From positions 5,146,001-5,210,000 of the forward strand of contig NC_057765.1 of assembly GCF_010389155.1 (NCBI RefSeq): a stretch of 64,000 nucleotides of DNA. The letters are read 5' to 3'. This DNA comes from Erigeron canadensis (taxonomy: Eukaryota; Streptophyta; Magnoliopsida; Asterales; Asteraceae). Positions 13,392-25,851 of this stretch are shown here, in pieces. Below the pieces are notes generated by a model that did not search any database, was not told the DNA's origin, and worked only from the letters and a program-made list of their open reading frames with translations. The position numbers and the translations under genes are program-made. Every line of letters begins with the position of its first letter. Positions within the stretch are counted from its first letter, which is position 1.

Positions 13392-14449
13392 CGCTAGCTC
13401 GCTACTACACTTGCTTCTCAAGATCCAGCATGAGGCGACACCTCAAGATCACCTCTTGTATTCACTCTAAAGTTTCCCTCATGCTACATATTTATACTCT
13501 CAAAACCGCTAAACCTTTTGACCCAGTCTCACATGAACAATAACCCAACGCCTTACAAAATATATCCATGGTTAATTCAAGGATGATACATGATTTAACA
13601 ATTTCATTTTCAGTTAATCAGAGACCTAAACGGCTAAACCAATTTCTGTTAAACAAAGGTCTGATTTACGTTCACAGTTTGTCAAACCAGTATCTGTTTA
13701 GCCGATAATTGTGTTTAGCCGATAGCTATGATCATCCACGAACCATGGAAACATCCATTAACTCCTAAAGTTATCGAGACATTTTAGGACGGACTTAACA
13801 TAACTTAAAATATGCTTGGGTATTAACGCTATTACGTATCAATTAGCACCATTGGCACGCATTGCAGACTCTTTGTAAAAGATCATGTTGTGGTAAGTTG
13901 TCAACTCCATATCTATATACAAATTAGTTTGCACCTGGACAACTGTTTTGAAAACACAGATTTGTCGGTATCTATATTACACAATATTCATAAGCATGTT
14001 AACGCATTGTCAGCTGGTCAACTGGATAACCCAGCCCAAATCATCTTGATATGAACTCAAATCAAGTTCGAACCCATTACCTAACGTGTCCGCAAGTCAT
14101 TTTACCGCCGCCTAAGGTCTTTACTCTAGATCAAAGTCAAGCATAAGTGGCTAACACTATACTGTCTATGCATAACAAGTTAAAGCATATTGCGATGCAA
14201 ATTGTATGGTTCAAAACAAATGATTTAGACAAGGTACTACATATTTCAAGTCACAGATTCAGTACTATATCACCAAAAGCAAAAGATAACTAATTAAATG
14301 ATAGGAAATCATAAAACATCTGTCCACCTCTTACAATCGACCATTCTCATTACAAGTCTTCAATGTGGAAAAACACACACTAATCATCAAGAACCTGGTC
14401 AAATACCTTTCCATGTGTTTATGTGATGGCCATGTCATCCATCAGGTGT
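13392..14449. other. Intergenic region downstream of RPN5
   Basis: This AT-rich stretch carries the 3' UTR and terminator of RPN5, which ends at 14450 on the minus strand. I see no other gene and no transposon end. Confidence 0.5.
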
Positions 14450-17400
14450 TCATACTTTCAAGGCTGCTTTGTGGACCATTGTTTCCTTGTGAATTTGGTG
14501 GCAACTTTTCTCAACAAGGTCTAGAACCTTCTCCAAGTTCATTGCCCATGAATTTAGAACATCGTTGCTGTCTTTGGCTGACTGGAAACAAACAATACCT
14601 AAAGGTCGGTCTACCTTCGCTACCAGTGCTTTCGATACCACCATATCAGAAAGATGTTTTTCCGCTTCCTGAAACACCGGGAATAATATTAGCTAATAAG
14701 ATGTTTTCTAAGAGTAACACAACCATAAAGATGCTTGGTTTATGTTTGAACCTGATTACCCATTTACACATGTTTAAAATGATGACGGAACCGTTCCTTT
14801 ATCAACAATCAGATTTGACAAACACTCCAAAATGTGATAATCTATTTGTTACATTTCAAATAACAAAAACAGGTCCGAACACTATCTTGGACAGCCTGTT
14901 TTATTACAGTAGCTGATTGATGATCAAATTGACTAAATTCAATAACACTACAACCAAAACACGGACAGATCCAAAACCCTCCCTCAAAAAGCTAAGATAG
15001 TTGTTCTTGTGTAGTACTGGAGTCATAAAATGGTAGGGACATCATGTTGCTCTTAATAATCTAACTTCTAACAATTCTGAGTAATTTAGTAGTACTAAAT
15101 GCTCTTTTTGGGGTGCATGGTAAATTGGTAATACATGTTAAAATGGTTCAAAGAGGTAGTGGTTGGAAGTCATCCAAAACCCTATATATAATGCACAAAA
15201 CCTCCTAAACCAAGCAATGTCATAATTTTGTTTTCAATCACTATTACTGTGTTCCTCATTAATATAACTATTAAAACTTGAAAAAAAAGTTTTGCAAATG
15301 CATAAACTTCTAATTCATTAACATTATCTCTGGGCGTGTGGTATGAGATTATAATATATCTAAGCTGTCATATAGAAAAGGCTTTTACTTATCAAGGAAC
15401 AATAAGAAATGTGGACATATATGTAAAGAAAAATGTATACAGACCTCGATTGTTAGACAAAGCAGCTCTGCAAGTCTTTTCACCGTGATCCTTGTGTAGT
15501 ACTTCGAGACAACTAAGATATTCTGCAAGTACAAAAAGACTGCAATAAGCAAATGGACATTTCTATCAATGAAATATAAGAAAAATGCAACACTAATTTA
15601 ATGAAAATTTACATGCTCTATAATTCTCTCCTGAAGATCCTCTGCAGCTTTGTCTCCTAATGAGCCACCAAGCAAGTTCTTTTCGTTTTCAAACTCGTCT
15701 TTAAAAGCATTCCACAAAGCAGTCCACTGAATGACTTCCATTGTTATCACTTGTTTTAGTAGCAACCTTATAACCACAGGGAGAAACCACAGCGAAGGTC
15801 ATGAGTAAATTTATAACACAAAATAAGATAGGATAAGAATACACATCGCAATTTCTACCCATGAACCTGGTTGACTTTGGTGATGTTTTGCTTTAAAAAT
15901 GTAAATAACTATGGAGAAGCTTAAATAATCGGATATTTTAAAAGAATGTACCTAAAATGAGGAATTTCTGAAAGATTTTTATCCTCTAAGGTAGAATTCA
16001 AAAGACTTGACTGCATAGGATCATGTGGTGCCAGAACCAAATACCAGCAAATTTTCCTCAAAACCTGCATTAAATTAAATTAATAAATAATTAAATTTAT
16101 AGACAAAATTAAAGATTTATGAGACACGTTGAAACCTAAATAGTTTAAGGAAACAACAAATGAGGAGAGTTTTTACCGGTATCCACTTTGAAGGGTCTTC
16201 CTTAACAGAAGGAATTTCATATATCGATTTGTAACATCTGCAGATTTCGAGGTACTCATTGTTGTGTGAATAATAGCTGCACATATATAAAAGGTAGAAA
16301 TAATATAAGAAACAGTAAAAGAAACTCAAAGAGAGCCAAAAAACGAATGTAAAAAAAGGGATTGATTAACAGCAACATATAATAGACATAAGTTATGGTT
16401 TTTCGTAATCTTGGATATTAGACGAGCATGATCTTTAACAGAAGCCGCATCCGATGATTAAGGGTCCAATAAACATTAACAGATTCACAGTTTCAGAATA
16501 GTTGCAACAAAGAAGTTATTAAAGGGAAAAACAAAATTATCTAATTACTCCTTTTATCACAATTTAGAATATTTTAACTCAAGTTAAAAGAGAATATATA
16601 TATATATATATATATAAGGAAAAGTGAGTATGAGGCTGTTATGCACCCAACTTGGGTGAAAAACCCCTCACATACTAATATTTTAATATTTTAAATAAAT
16701 ACATGGCCCCCCATGATTTTTACCTTTTAAAAAAAGGTATGTGTGGGGTTTTTCACCCAACCCAACTTGGGTGTCCAACAGCCTCATATTCCCTTCCCCC
16801 ATATATATATATATATATACCCTGTATAGTCATACAACTTTCTATTTAAAATCAAGTTATTTTTTATGGACAAACTCATACATTAAAATTTCGCAACCAC
16901 TAATTAACTTAGTATCATGGTTTCGAATAACAAAAGCAGATCTACACACCATCTCCTACAGCCAGTTTAACTGCAGTTAAATATTGGATTCTGATTATAC
17001 AAAACATATGATTACTTTATATAAATTATTAAAACAACTTTGAAACAAGAAAATCACAGGTTTGCATACCGTATCATATGTTCATAGTAAATCCTCTTTA
17101 GTTCCAGCAATGATGGTATATCAGCAGGGGCTTCTTCCACAATACTCTCACCTTCTTTTGGCTTTTTCTTTTCTTTAGAAGGATCGGATTCAAAAACTCG
17201 GGGGCTAATCTTCCTTGAAAGGATCTGTGCACGCACATAATCTTGTCGATCTAGACACAGACGCACCTGCGTACATTACGGTACCATGAGTCATACCTCG
17301 GTTCCAAATATAAGGTAGGAAGATTGAAGAATATTTTCTTACTTGTTCCAAAATGAACGCAATCTTTTCAGTTTTTGCCATTGCACCAAAAGTTTCCACC

Positions 17401-20400
17401 TGTGACCAGCACCAAGACAGATATTAGTAGTATAAGAGAGCTACTTTATAGTGTGTTTGGATTTGTATGCTTCTGTTTAACACTGTAGTAACCAGATAAA
17501 CAGATGTGAGTGTTTGGAAATGCTGACAAGCAATTAGTAGATACATGACCAGAAATGAAATTACTGTGAAGGAACGAGAGATATTAAGTTGATGGAAATC
17601 GAAAGCAATTTATTTTATACACAAAGGATGAATTTTCTTGCAGCCAGTGAATTACAAATTATCCAGAACTGATTCCTCATTCAGATTATCATAAGCAGAA
17701 ATATTGAATCCAACAAAAATGGTGACTTAAAGTCAGCAACTTAAATATTGTTCCAACAATCTAATTCAAGCACGGCAATAATTTATGTACATGATTTTCA
17801 AGTATAGTAACTAACCGCAATTTCTTGCATCAAATCGGCAGCCTCAGCTATCTGCCCTTGCTCTTCCTTAATCTTAGCTAGTCTTTTAACCAATCGGGCT
17901 CTCTCAATCTCCACATAAATCTACAAGTGGATGATGCAGTTTAAGAGGTTGAAAGCAATAACCCTCAACAAAAAAAGCACAAAAACTGATGTTATCAAGC
18001 TAACCTTCCCAGCCGATACACTGTTTAGAGTTTTAATAAGCTCAATCTTGGTTTCAACATCTGGTGTCTCATCTATATACTGCATTGCTTGTTGGACCAT
18101 AGCAGTGACAGCCTGTGAGTGAAACATCACATATTAGAAATAATATAAAGCTTTCAAATATGTATTACAGCTTCAAACCAAACAAATAGAAAACCAAAAG
18201 CAATTCCATTTTTCATACATTTAATACATAAGAACTCTAGGAACTCAGCCTGTGAGTGAAGCATCACATATTAAAAATAATGAAAAGCTTTCAAATATAT
18301 ATATTACAATTACAATTTCAAACCAAACAAATAGGAAAGCAAAAGCTGTTAAGAATCGGATCTGTTAGTGATCAGGTTGTACAGCGGAAGAATAACAAGA
18401 CAAATAAAAAACACGAGACTTAATGTGGTATCTCACACATGTGTGTGAACTAATCCACGGCTGAAACTAAGGATTTTACTAATATGCTCAGTACAACAAG
18501 TAGAATGCAAAGACCAGAATATATATAGAAATCAGATTTGGGTTTAAAACTTGGTGAACAAGGAACCTAATATGGGCTCCTAAACATTTTGTTAAAACCG
18601 GCCCTAAGCTAATTAAGCCCAAGGTCTTCACAAACCCAACAAAAGCAATTCCATTTTTTTAAGAATTAGAAATTTAAGAACTATGCGCGCTCAGAACTTT
18701 AAATTATCATGTGTTCCCCTTTACTTGTATATTTGTCTATGTCCAAATTATCCGAAAACCGGCTTGAGCCAGACCTCTTTTTTCAGCACAATAATCATTA
18801 AAGGTAACTTGAACTCAGAAAATTAAGGGATAGATACAGAGAAATTCTATTGAAGCTGTTAGAGGACCTGATGAGATGCCTTATGATGGTAATATAGTGC
18901 AAAGTCAGTTGGTAAAACATCACCCAACCGATCCAAATCCAACCAACTTAAACTTTCTTTCACCAACTAAACATCAGTTTAAAATACACCATTTTGAAGA
19001 TGATGAGGTTAAGACCATTGATTTACATTCAAAATGACAAATCTCCTGGTCGCTAACACTGAAGGTTACATACATTTCAAAATGGCAACGTGGGAAAAGA
19101 TACAATGTTTGGAAGTGAGACATTATTTTGTCAACGAAAATTTGGAAATTGATGCGACAAAACCACTTTACCAATGAAGGTGGCCACAAAAGATAAAGTG
19201 ACAGATTATAGACTGATTGCTTGTTGCAATGTCATTTAATAGTGCTTGAGTAAAATCACTGCTAACAGAAATCACGAATGTCTAACTGATATAGCTGATA
19301 CAAACAACTCTGAATATATTCAGAATGAAACATTTTGAATAATATACTTTGAAGACGAGCTTATGAGAGGATAGCTCCAATCGAGGGATACACCCCAATG
19401 TACTTGGAAAATTCAAAGTTACTATTCTGAAGGTGTATGATGTGGCAGGTTGAGAATTCTCAGAACTTATTTAAACAATGTTGTAATCCACCCAAAAAAA
19501 TAGGCCGAATGAATCATGAAATGTACTGTACAAAAACCGTATCTTTCAAACCGAATGTAAAGGGTAACATTTACGGCATTTTCAAGAAAGCCCTTGGCGG
19601 AAAACACTACTATCCTCATCCCTCCGTTTACATTAATCATTAAGGTTCTTATCCGTATAGATACCAAATTGAAAAAGGACTTTTCAGATTCCATAAGTGT
19701 GAATAGCTTCATATAACATACTTGTGCTTGGCAGTTGATCTGAAAATTTTTTAAGCATGGAGATGTTGAACCCATTGTTGTTATCAAGAACTCTTTGGAT
19801 GATAATAAAAAAGACTGAATCCAGCCATAACAAAGAGAACAGCCTTTTCCTAAGTTTTTGTGTTTGAGGAGCAGTCATAAATAGCTGCAGTATTTTAGGT
19901 TTAAGTGCATGGATATGCCTATTCCATTGCATGGCCCTGTTGAATGTTGGAGCTGAAGTAGAGTGTATGTCTCAAAGTATTATGGGTGCTGAATGGCTTT
20001 GAATTGGTTTTGCAGTGCTCAGCTTTTAGAATGTTTGGATGACAGGGGAATTAGTTTGAGTTTTTTTAGTATTTATTTCTGTATTTGTTCAGGATTTTAG
20101 TCTGTTGCATTTTGATTGATGTTCTTGGGGCTGTCCAAGATACATATATATGTAAATATGTACATATTTTTTGAAAGTTAATATAATTCACATTTTCACC
20201 AAAAAAAAAAAAAAAAAGAAAAAGAGAAGAAAGAGAGAACAGCCTTCTTGTGTACAAATTGAGCTCGTTAAAGACACATACTCTTGAAATTCTATCATTT
20301 GATGAAAGTGAGCTTTCAGGCTATTACTTAAAGGTACTGTTAATACCTACTAGCCTATTGCACAAAGAATTGTAAAACATTGGTCAAAATGGCAACAAAA

Positions 20401-21763
20401 AAAAAAAAACTAGATTGCGCGAATGGATAAACAGGTCCCTTGTGTTTGCAGGCCGTCTAGAACTTACTATTGCAGGAATCTCATCTATGCAAGTATATTG
20501 GTTGTCAATGCTAATCCTTCCCGTTTCAAAAACCATAGTAATTTAAAAGCTGATACATGGTTCTTATGGTTCCAAAAACAACTAACAAGAGGCAAAACCT
20601 AGGTCTCAGGGAACTCCCAAAGTCGCAAATTGGAATGTTGCTTTGATGACGGCTCATATTTGTAAACGCAAAACGACACCTCCCTTGGTAAGATGGGTAC
20701 ATCCGTATAGACTAAAATATATGTTTTGATGTTCCATTAGTCTGATGTGTAGAGGGATTGAATAAAGCTGCTTCAGAGAAGAAGTAAACTAGCGGGTCCG
20801 TGATTGCTCGTTTGGGGGATGGCAACGACACCTCAGTGTGGTTTGATAATCGGGAGAAAGTAGCCATTATGCAAATTTTACTGATATTAAAACCTAATGT
20901 GCAAAATGTTATAGTATATTGATGATGTATATGGCAACAGAGTTGGCTAAAAGGATATGTGAAGCTGCAAACATTCAAAGTTGAATGATCTTAAACAAAC
21001 TAAAAACCAATGAAAAGAAGCTACTACAACCACTTATAGTTACTCCATCAATAGTAGTAACTAATGTCGAAGCTTCTTAAATACCCTCCAATCTGTCAGG
21101 CTCGATGATGCAACAGAATACACTTCATCAAGTTCTGTCATTCGTTACTCTAGGGCTTCGATTAAAAGGCTCGTTTTTAAATATTTACAGTTCCTATCAA
21201 CTTCCTATATAATTTCGGACCGAGTCTAGCCAGTCATCAAAAATATAAAATCGGTCACCTATCAAATTTCACTGTGGGGAAACTAACATTCAGATTACAT
21301 CTCAACACCTTGTCAATAACATTTTTCCTCTTTCGGAATATAAATTTCTTAGATTCACTCCTTTATCATTTCAACCTAACCCTATCTACACCTACATGTA
21401 TCTGATATATATATATATATAAATGAAAGAGTATATATATATATACCTGTTTCAACTGTCCACGGCGTTTCGATAAAACAACAATCTGGTCATTGAGAGT
21501 CTTCCAAGCGCGAGCTTGAAAGCAAAGCTGAATGATATCCATTACGGCTTTCTTCAAGCCGGCGACATCGCCGTTCATTCTCATCTGCTTCTCGACATTC
21601 AACAGTGACTCTATTTGAGAGTCCAAATTACTTCCTCCATTCTCCTACACAAAAATTCAATAATTACACACATAGGGTTTGAATTCAGTAAATAAATAAA
21701 TAAAATTAAAATCGATAAGTAAATTAGAATAAACAGGTGGAATAAAAGGTGAATTTTTACCAT
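14450..21763 (-). CDS. RPN5: 26S proteasome regulatory subunit RPN5 (PSMD12)
   Basis: RPN5 is a PCI scaffold subunit of the 19S lid that contacts the deubiquitinase module. Exons on the minus strand are 21761-21763 (ATG only), 21447-21644, 18005-18112, 17816-17920, 17343-17399, 17070-17266, 16177-16276, 15952-16064, 15613-15766, 15445-15522 and 14450-14668. All borders are GT-AG and phases match, giving 443 aa, the normal length. Early helical repeats include [20 protein letters not shown]. The C-terminal part (exons 8-11, from about residue 257) is the PCI region, with [20 protein letters not shown] (winged helix) and the final helix before HKAALKV. Intron 2 is very large (18113-21446) and full of retroelement debris. 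Intron 6 holds a MITE. Confidence 0.96.
16617..16800. mobile_element. Fold-back MITE in RPN5 intron 6
   Basis: The left arm has ATGAGGCTGTTATGCACCC then AACTTGGGTGAAAAACCCC. The right arm is its inverted copy, with GGGGTTTTTCACCCAAC then CAACAGCCTCATATTCCC. AT microsatellites flank both sides. The arms are about 60-70 bp around a short AT-rich centre. It is wholly intronic and codes for nothing. Confidence 0.75.
18347..18641. mobile_element. Solo LTR (295 bp) in RPN5 intron 2
   Basis: The element starts TGTTAAGAATCGGATC and ends AACCCAACA, giving TG...CA termini. A 5-bp duplication AAAGC is found at 18342-18346 and 18642-18646. A TATA-like ATATATATAG lies about two thirds in. No internal retrotransposon domain is present, so recombination between LTRs, or a TRIM-type remnant, is the best explanation. 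Orientation cannot be set with certainty. Confidence 0.8.
19847..20233 (+). mobile_element. 5'-truncated LINE 3' end in RPN5 intron 2
   Basis: The 387-bp insert is flanked by AGAGAACAGCCTT (19834-19846 and 20234-20246) and ends in a long A-run near 20201-20217. The body looks like a LINE 3' UTR with only short open stretches. It is antisense to RPN5. Confidence 0.75.
20620..20960 (+). pseudogene. LINE reverse-transcriptase fragment
   Basis: Broken reading frames give [12 protein letters not shown] and, further on, [20 protein letters not shown]. Both match the conserved linker between the reverse transcriptase and zf-RVT region of plant L1 elements (forms such as WNVALM.SHIW and IG.G..TSVWYDNW). 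The copy is short, shifted in frame and lies inside RPN5 intron 2. Confidence 0.6.
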
Positions 21764-22410
21764 GGTGAAATCGAATTACGGATCTGTGGATATGAATTTG
21801 ATTATGATGACGAATCTGATTTGATGGAGATTTAAAACCCTAGAAATAAGTAAGCCAAAAAAGGGGAGAAAGTGGTGTATGTATATTGTATCTATCTTTT
21901 TGATCAAGAAAACTGCGAGTGTATATTTAGTCTAAATGTCAGAAATCGTCCCCCTGGTTAGTTTGTATTACATTTTATCCTTGAAATTTTTTCTTTAATC
22001 GGCCCTAAAATATTGTGGCCCATTTTAAAATTTTGTTCACCGAAAAGTTATATTTTCAAATATTTTATTGTTAGTGAAATAAGTTATCAAAAGTGGCTTA
22101 AAAAGATTATAGGTTTGTAAGAATGAGCTCCCCGGATAAACCCGAAGCCCGGAAACACTTGAAAATAAAAACCGAGGACCGGACCGTTTAGATATCAGGC
22201 GGGTCGGTTCAGTCGTGGGATAAACCGGTACGGTCTTGGTTAAAAGCCATTATGCACGAATTGTTTCTTTTGTGTTTTTGCAGGCTACATTTTTGGTATT
22301 GCAAACTACCTATTGGGCTTAAGCCCACCGATGCATTCCAGATTTCCAGCAGTATCAAGAAAAAAATATCCAAACAAGCAGAATGCAATATCGGTTCCTT
22401 TTATCAATAG
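21764..22410. other. RPN5 upstream region
   Basis: This stretch holds the RPN5 5' UTR and promoter. A TGGGCC site II word on the minus strand (22017-22022) and a telo-box-like AAACCCTAG (about 21836) are present. A GC-rich stretch of ACCGG/CGGGTCGG words (about 22125-22240) looks like a degenerate hAT-type MITE without clear ends. Confidence 0.4.
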
Positions 22411-22839
22411 CGTGACAAAGTACCCGCGTGTTGCAGCGGTGAGATGGTGAGGGTGATAGGTCATAGAGTATGATAGGTGTTACGAAGTGATAGGTCATAG
22501 AGTGTGATAGCAACATGCCTTAGCCGTCTGGGCTCCGCGCTCGGATTTAAAAATTCGTCGAAAGTATATTGAATGACATCTCTAATAAAAGAGCATGAAA
22601 TTTTAAGAACACCCATATAATTTTTACAATTTATCGATATACGCTTTTGAAATAAAATATTTTGAATGAATTAGAGGAATAAAATGATTTATGGAGAAGA
22701 GAGAAAAATAAGTCGTTGAGATTTGAGGAGGGAGAAAAAAATAAGTGGTTGAGATTTCTTTTTAAAGATATTATATGAATGTTGAAATGTTGAAAAATTT
22801 AAAGTTAAAAAGTAAATTTGCTTTATAATATAGTATAGA
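22411..22839 (-). mobile_element. Non-autonomous Helitron-like element, CTCG-type group
   Basis: On the minus strand the 5' end reads A then TCTATACTATATTATAAAG (from 22839). The 3' part has a GC-rich stem CCGCTGCAACACGCGGG, then TACTTTGTCACG. The same layout, with the same 5' words and a stem of form CCGC-TGCAACGC-GCGGG, is seen at 45061-45323, 45328-45727 and 49953-50228. The 3' terminus here is less certain than in the others. Confidence 0.6.
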
Positions 22840-23077
22840 TAGGCCATTTTATCAATATCATTCCATATATTAAATTTCATTCATAGACAATAAAATCATA
22901 TTGGTCCATTGGACCACCCATATATATTGTAGTATCATAAATCTCGTTTGCGCAAATCATAATTTCAAGAGATAGGATGATTATGTATTCTTTTATGAGT
23001 ATATCCCCTCAAGTTGTTTCTAACTTGAGGGGTTAAATTAGAACAATCTTGACCATTTGATGAAAATCAATGGTAGC

Positions 23078-23255
23078 CAATGGGGTTGGTGGCCTATTGG
23101 TAAGGTCTTTGACTTTAGGGCAACCACCTGGGTTCGAGTCCCACTTCTCATATTTGTGAGGGTGGATTAATAGGGATTTTTCGAGAGTCATGGGTTTCAT
23201 CCTAGGCATGCATGTAATTTAGAAGTAATAATAGATTAGAATGTCGTTCTAAAAA
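23078..23255 (+). mobile_element. tRNA-derived SINE
   Basis: The head GGTTGGTGGCCTATTGGTAA and the downstream GGTTCGAGTCCCAC supply a pol-III A-box-like and a B box at tRNA-like spacing. The 3' end is GAATGTCGTTCTAAAAAAA, the same tail as a LINE at 58085-58440. Inverted flanks (GACCATTTGATGAAAATCAA on the left, its near-complement on the right) suggest insertion into an older fold-back repeat, or a degenerate target duplication. Confidence 0.65.
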
Positions 23256-24615
23256 AAGATTGAAAGATCATTGATTTTAATTTAATGGTCAAGATGTCCC
23301 CAACTTGAATCCTCACCCTTTATGGGTATATATATGTATTATATACACACACCACACACACATATATAGTAGCAAAGAAGAAGTAGAAGAAAGAAAAGAT
23401 CGATTATACGTACCATTGATGTTGAAGAGCGTATTTAGAGTGATTAATCGCTAGGTTTCTTTTCCTCCCGGCTCCAAACGTGCTAGTGTGAGACAAGGAA
23501 ACGTTTGTTTGATTGTTCTTTTTTTCCCCTTTAAATTATAAACACCGGTCAATATGCTAGCGGAATATTAAAAGCCCATTACTCAAAAGCCTTATACTTT
23601 ATTACACCTTTCGGGTTATTAACGGGCTTCAGGGTTTTTTTTTTTCCCTATTTAGACTGAACCATCCGAAGATCGAAAATCCACAATTTTATAATCAGTG
23701 GACCGGACCGATTAACTACCGGCCGGGCCGGGCTCGGTCGTGCTTCGGGTTTTCAGGCCATATACTTATCCTTAATAGACTGTTATATTTTTTGTCTCTA
23801 AACTTTAACTTGTTCTTGTTGGTACCTGCGAATCGTTCATGCTGAGTATTTGTTAATCGACAGTTAGCTTCCATTTTCAGACTTGCATTTGGCACAACTT
23901 GAACCTCAGTCTCTCAATACACAGACCCCTAATGGTGTGATAATCACATGAATGGTTACCATCTAGCCACTCCTTTAAACTTTTTAATGTCATGTTCAAT
24001 TGAGCCTTGCATATTGTAGTTCGTCTTCGCTTGTGAGATATGTTTCAAGCTCGGGTTAGTTTGTATATATAGTTTGTTTGCCTAAAGAGTCTAAACGAGT
24101 AAAAACTTAGCTTGATGAAAGGAACATGCATGGCTAATTTACTTATTTCCGGTTTGTTAAGGTTTTTGATACATATCCGATGCTTAATCGTCAAATATAT
24201 ATGGATTCCAATTTGGTTTAGTTGTGCCATTGTTCATATTCGAAAATGAATATACATGAACATACGAAATTTAAGATTTAAATACATATGGGATGAAATG
24301 AAAACATCAGAATAACATGTAAACAATCCTAACAAAGAAGCCTTCATTGATAACTATCTTTCAATTAAAAACCAATATTACTAAATTGTATGAGCGACAA
24401 TGATATGTTTATTAACAACGTGCATGAAATGAGAATGAAATGAGAATATAAAGGCTCTAAGTTTGTGGTCTCAGAAACCAATAACATTTTAATACAATTC
24501 CTCCATTCAAGGAGATATACAGGGGTGTTTGGTCTTACCTTATTTAGGCCGGTTCTTATGGGGCATCTTCCCCTGCGTCCGAGGCTGTGTCTGATGTGTT
24601 GGAGGGAGAAGACAC
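23256..24615. other. Non-coding spacer
   Basis: AT-rich DNA with no supported gene. A GC-rich patch at about 23690-23760 is built of CCGGCCGGG and CGGTCG words like those in the nearby hAT MITE but without readable ends. Confidence 0.4.
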
Positions 24616-24895
24616 TAGGGATGGGTATTTGGACCGAAGCCCGTAACCCGACCCGGAACTGACCCGCCCGAAACACTAATGGGCCGGGTCGTGGGTCACG
24701 TTTTAGTGCATTTGCAGGTCACGGGTTGGACGGGTCGGGTCGGGCCGGCCCAGGTCGGGTGAAGCCAAAAACCAAAAATTTGTGACCCACCCGAACCCGA
24801 CCCGACCCGGACCTTCACTGGCCGGGTCAAGGTTCCATTTTTCATGCTTTCACGGGTCGCGGGTTGGGCTGGGTTTTGACCCGTGCACATCCCTA
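24616..24895. mobile_element. hAT MITE, GGGTCGGG-rich
   Basis: Terminal repeats are TAGGGATGGG and GCACATCCCTA. The flanks are GAAGACAC (24608-24615) and GAAGACGC (24896-24903), an 8-bp duplication with one change. The 280-bp interior consists of GGGTCGGG/CCCGACCC words in both orientations. It codes for nothing, though both strands are open for some distance because of the repeat composition. Confidence 0.85.
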
Positions 24896-24903
24896 GAAGA
24901 CGC

Positions 24904-25851
24904 TATTAGCACGAAGTGCGTTTTCGGCGACGTCTAGGGGGTTTCTTCTAACTTTAGACGCGCGTCCTATACTGATGTGAGGGAAGAATAAGGGGTTATG
25001 AGGAAGGGGTGTTCTTGAGGTGTTTTAGGAGAAATAAAATCTAATGAATAGTGGAAGAATATGAGAGTTCCTATAAGGAGTGGCGTTAAAAGTTGTTTTC
25101 AAATTTTATCTCATTTAAGTGTTTTCATTTTACCCAAACGATTGTAGCTTTTTTTAGTCTAAAAAGGTTAGTTAGAGAAGTCATTTTTGAGTGGCTTTCC
25201 TGAAAGAGATTTTCACGAAAAGTTGAAACACTAAAAAAAGTCTTAAGCCCAAATCGCGATAGCTAGACAAAATCGCATAAAGAACCTTAAAATTGGTACG
25301 AGAAATTCAAAATCGCTACGAGATCTACAAAATCGTTATGAGATTTTTCAAAATTACTACGAGATTCTAAAAATCCCTACAAGAGTTTGCAAAATCACAA
25401 TATGTTGACTTTGATTTTTTTTTCCTTTTGCAAAATCACAATGTGTTTTGTTGCGATCTTATCCATAAAAAATATAAAATTTTATGCGATTTTTATCCAT
25501 AAAAAGATAAGATTTTTCAAGATTTTCTGAAGATGCATACATAAAAAGTACGCATTATATGACTTCATTGAATCTAGCCTAATACTCGTAACATAATTAG
25601 CTAAATATATTCCAAAAAACATTAAATTTTGTACATTTTATCTATAAAAACCTTTTCTCACTATCGCTACCATATATAATTTAATTATATTATATATATC
25701 TATTAAAAGAGTAGAAATCCTAGTTTTTTAAAACCCTCTGCAAACTCAAAGCTACGTTAACAAAAATGCCACGTAGGATTTCAACCTATGTGGCATCTTC
25801 ATAAATTTTTGATAATATTTATTTTATCTTATTTATATATATATATATGTA
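24904..25851. other. Non-coding spacer with a Helitron-like 5' end
   Basis: No gene is seen. From about 25698 the + strand reads TCTATTAAAAGAGTAGAAATC, followed by an inverted repeat ATGCCACGTAGG/CCTATGTGGCAT (25766-25796). Both fit a Helitron 5' end. The matching 3' end is missing, so this looks truncated by the neighbouring element. Confidence 0.4.

Noticed and set aside
13113..13421. Overlapping open frames on both strands
   Set aside because: They come from the palindromic GGAACCGG composition of the hAT MITE, which suppresses stops. They show no domain.
14365..14916. 183-residue open frame on the + strand
   Set aside because: It is antisense to RPN5 exon 11 and the flanking intron. RPN5 on the minus strand has full family identity and valid splice sites.
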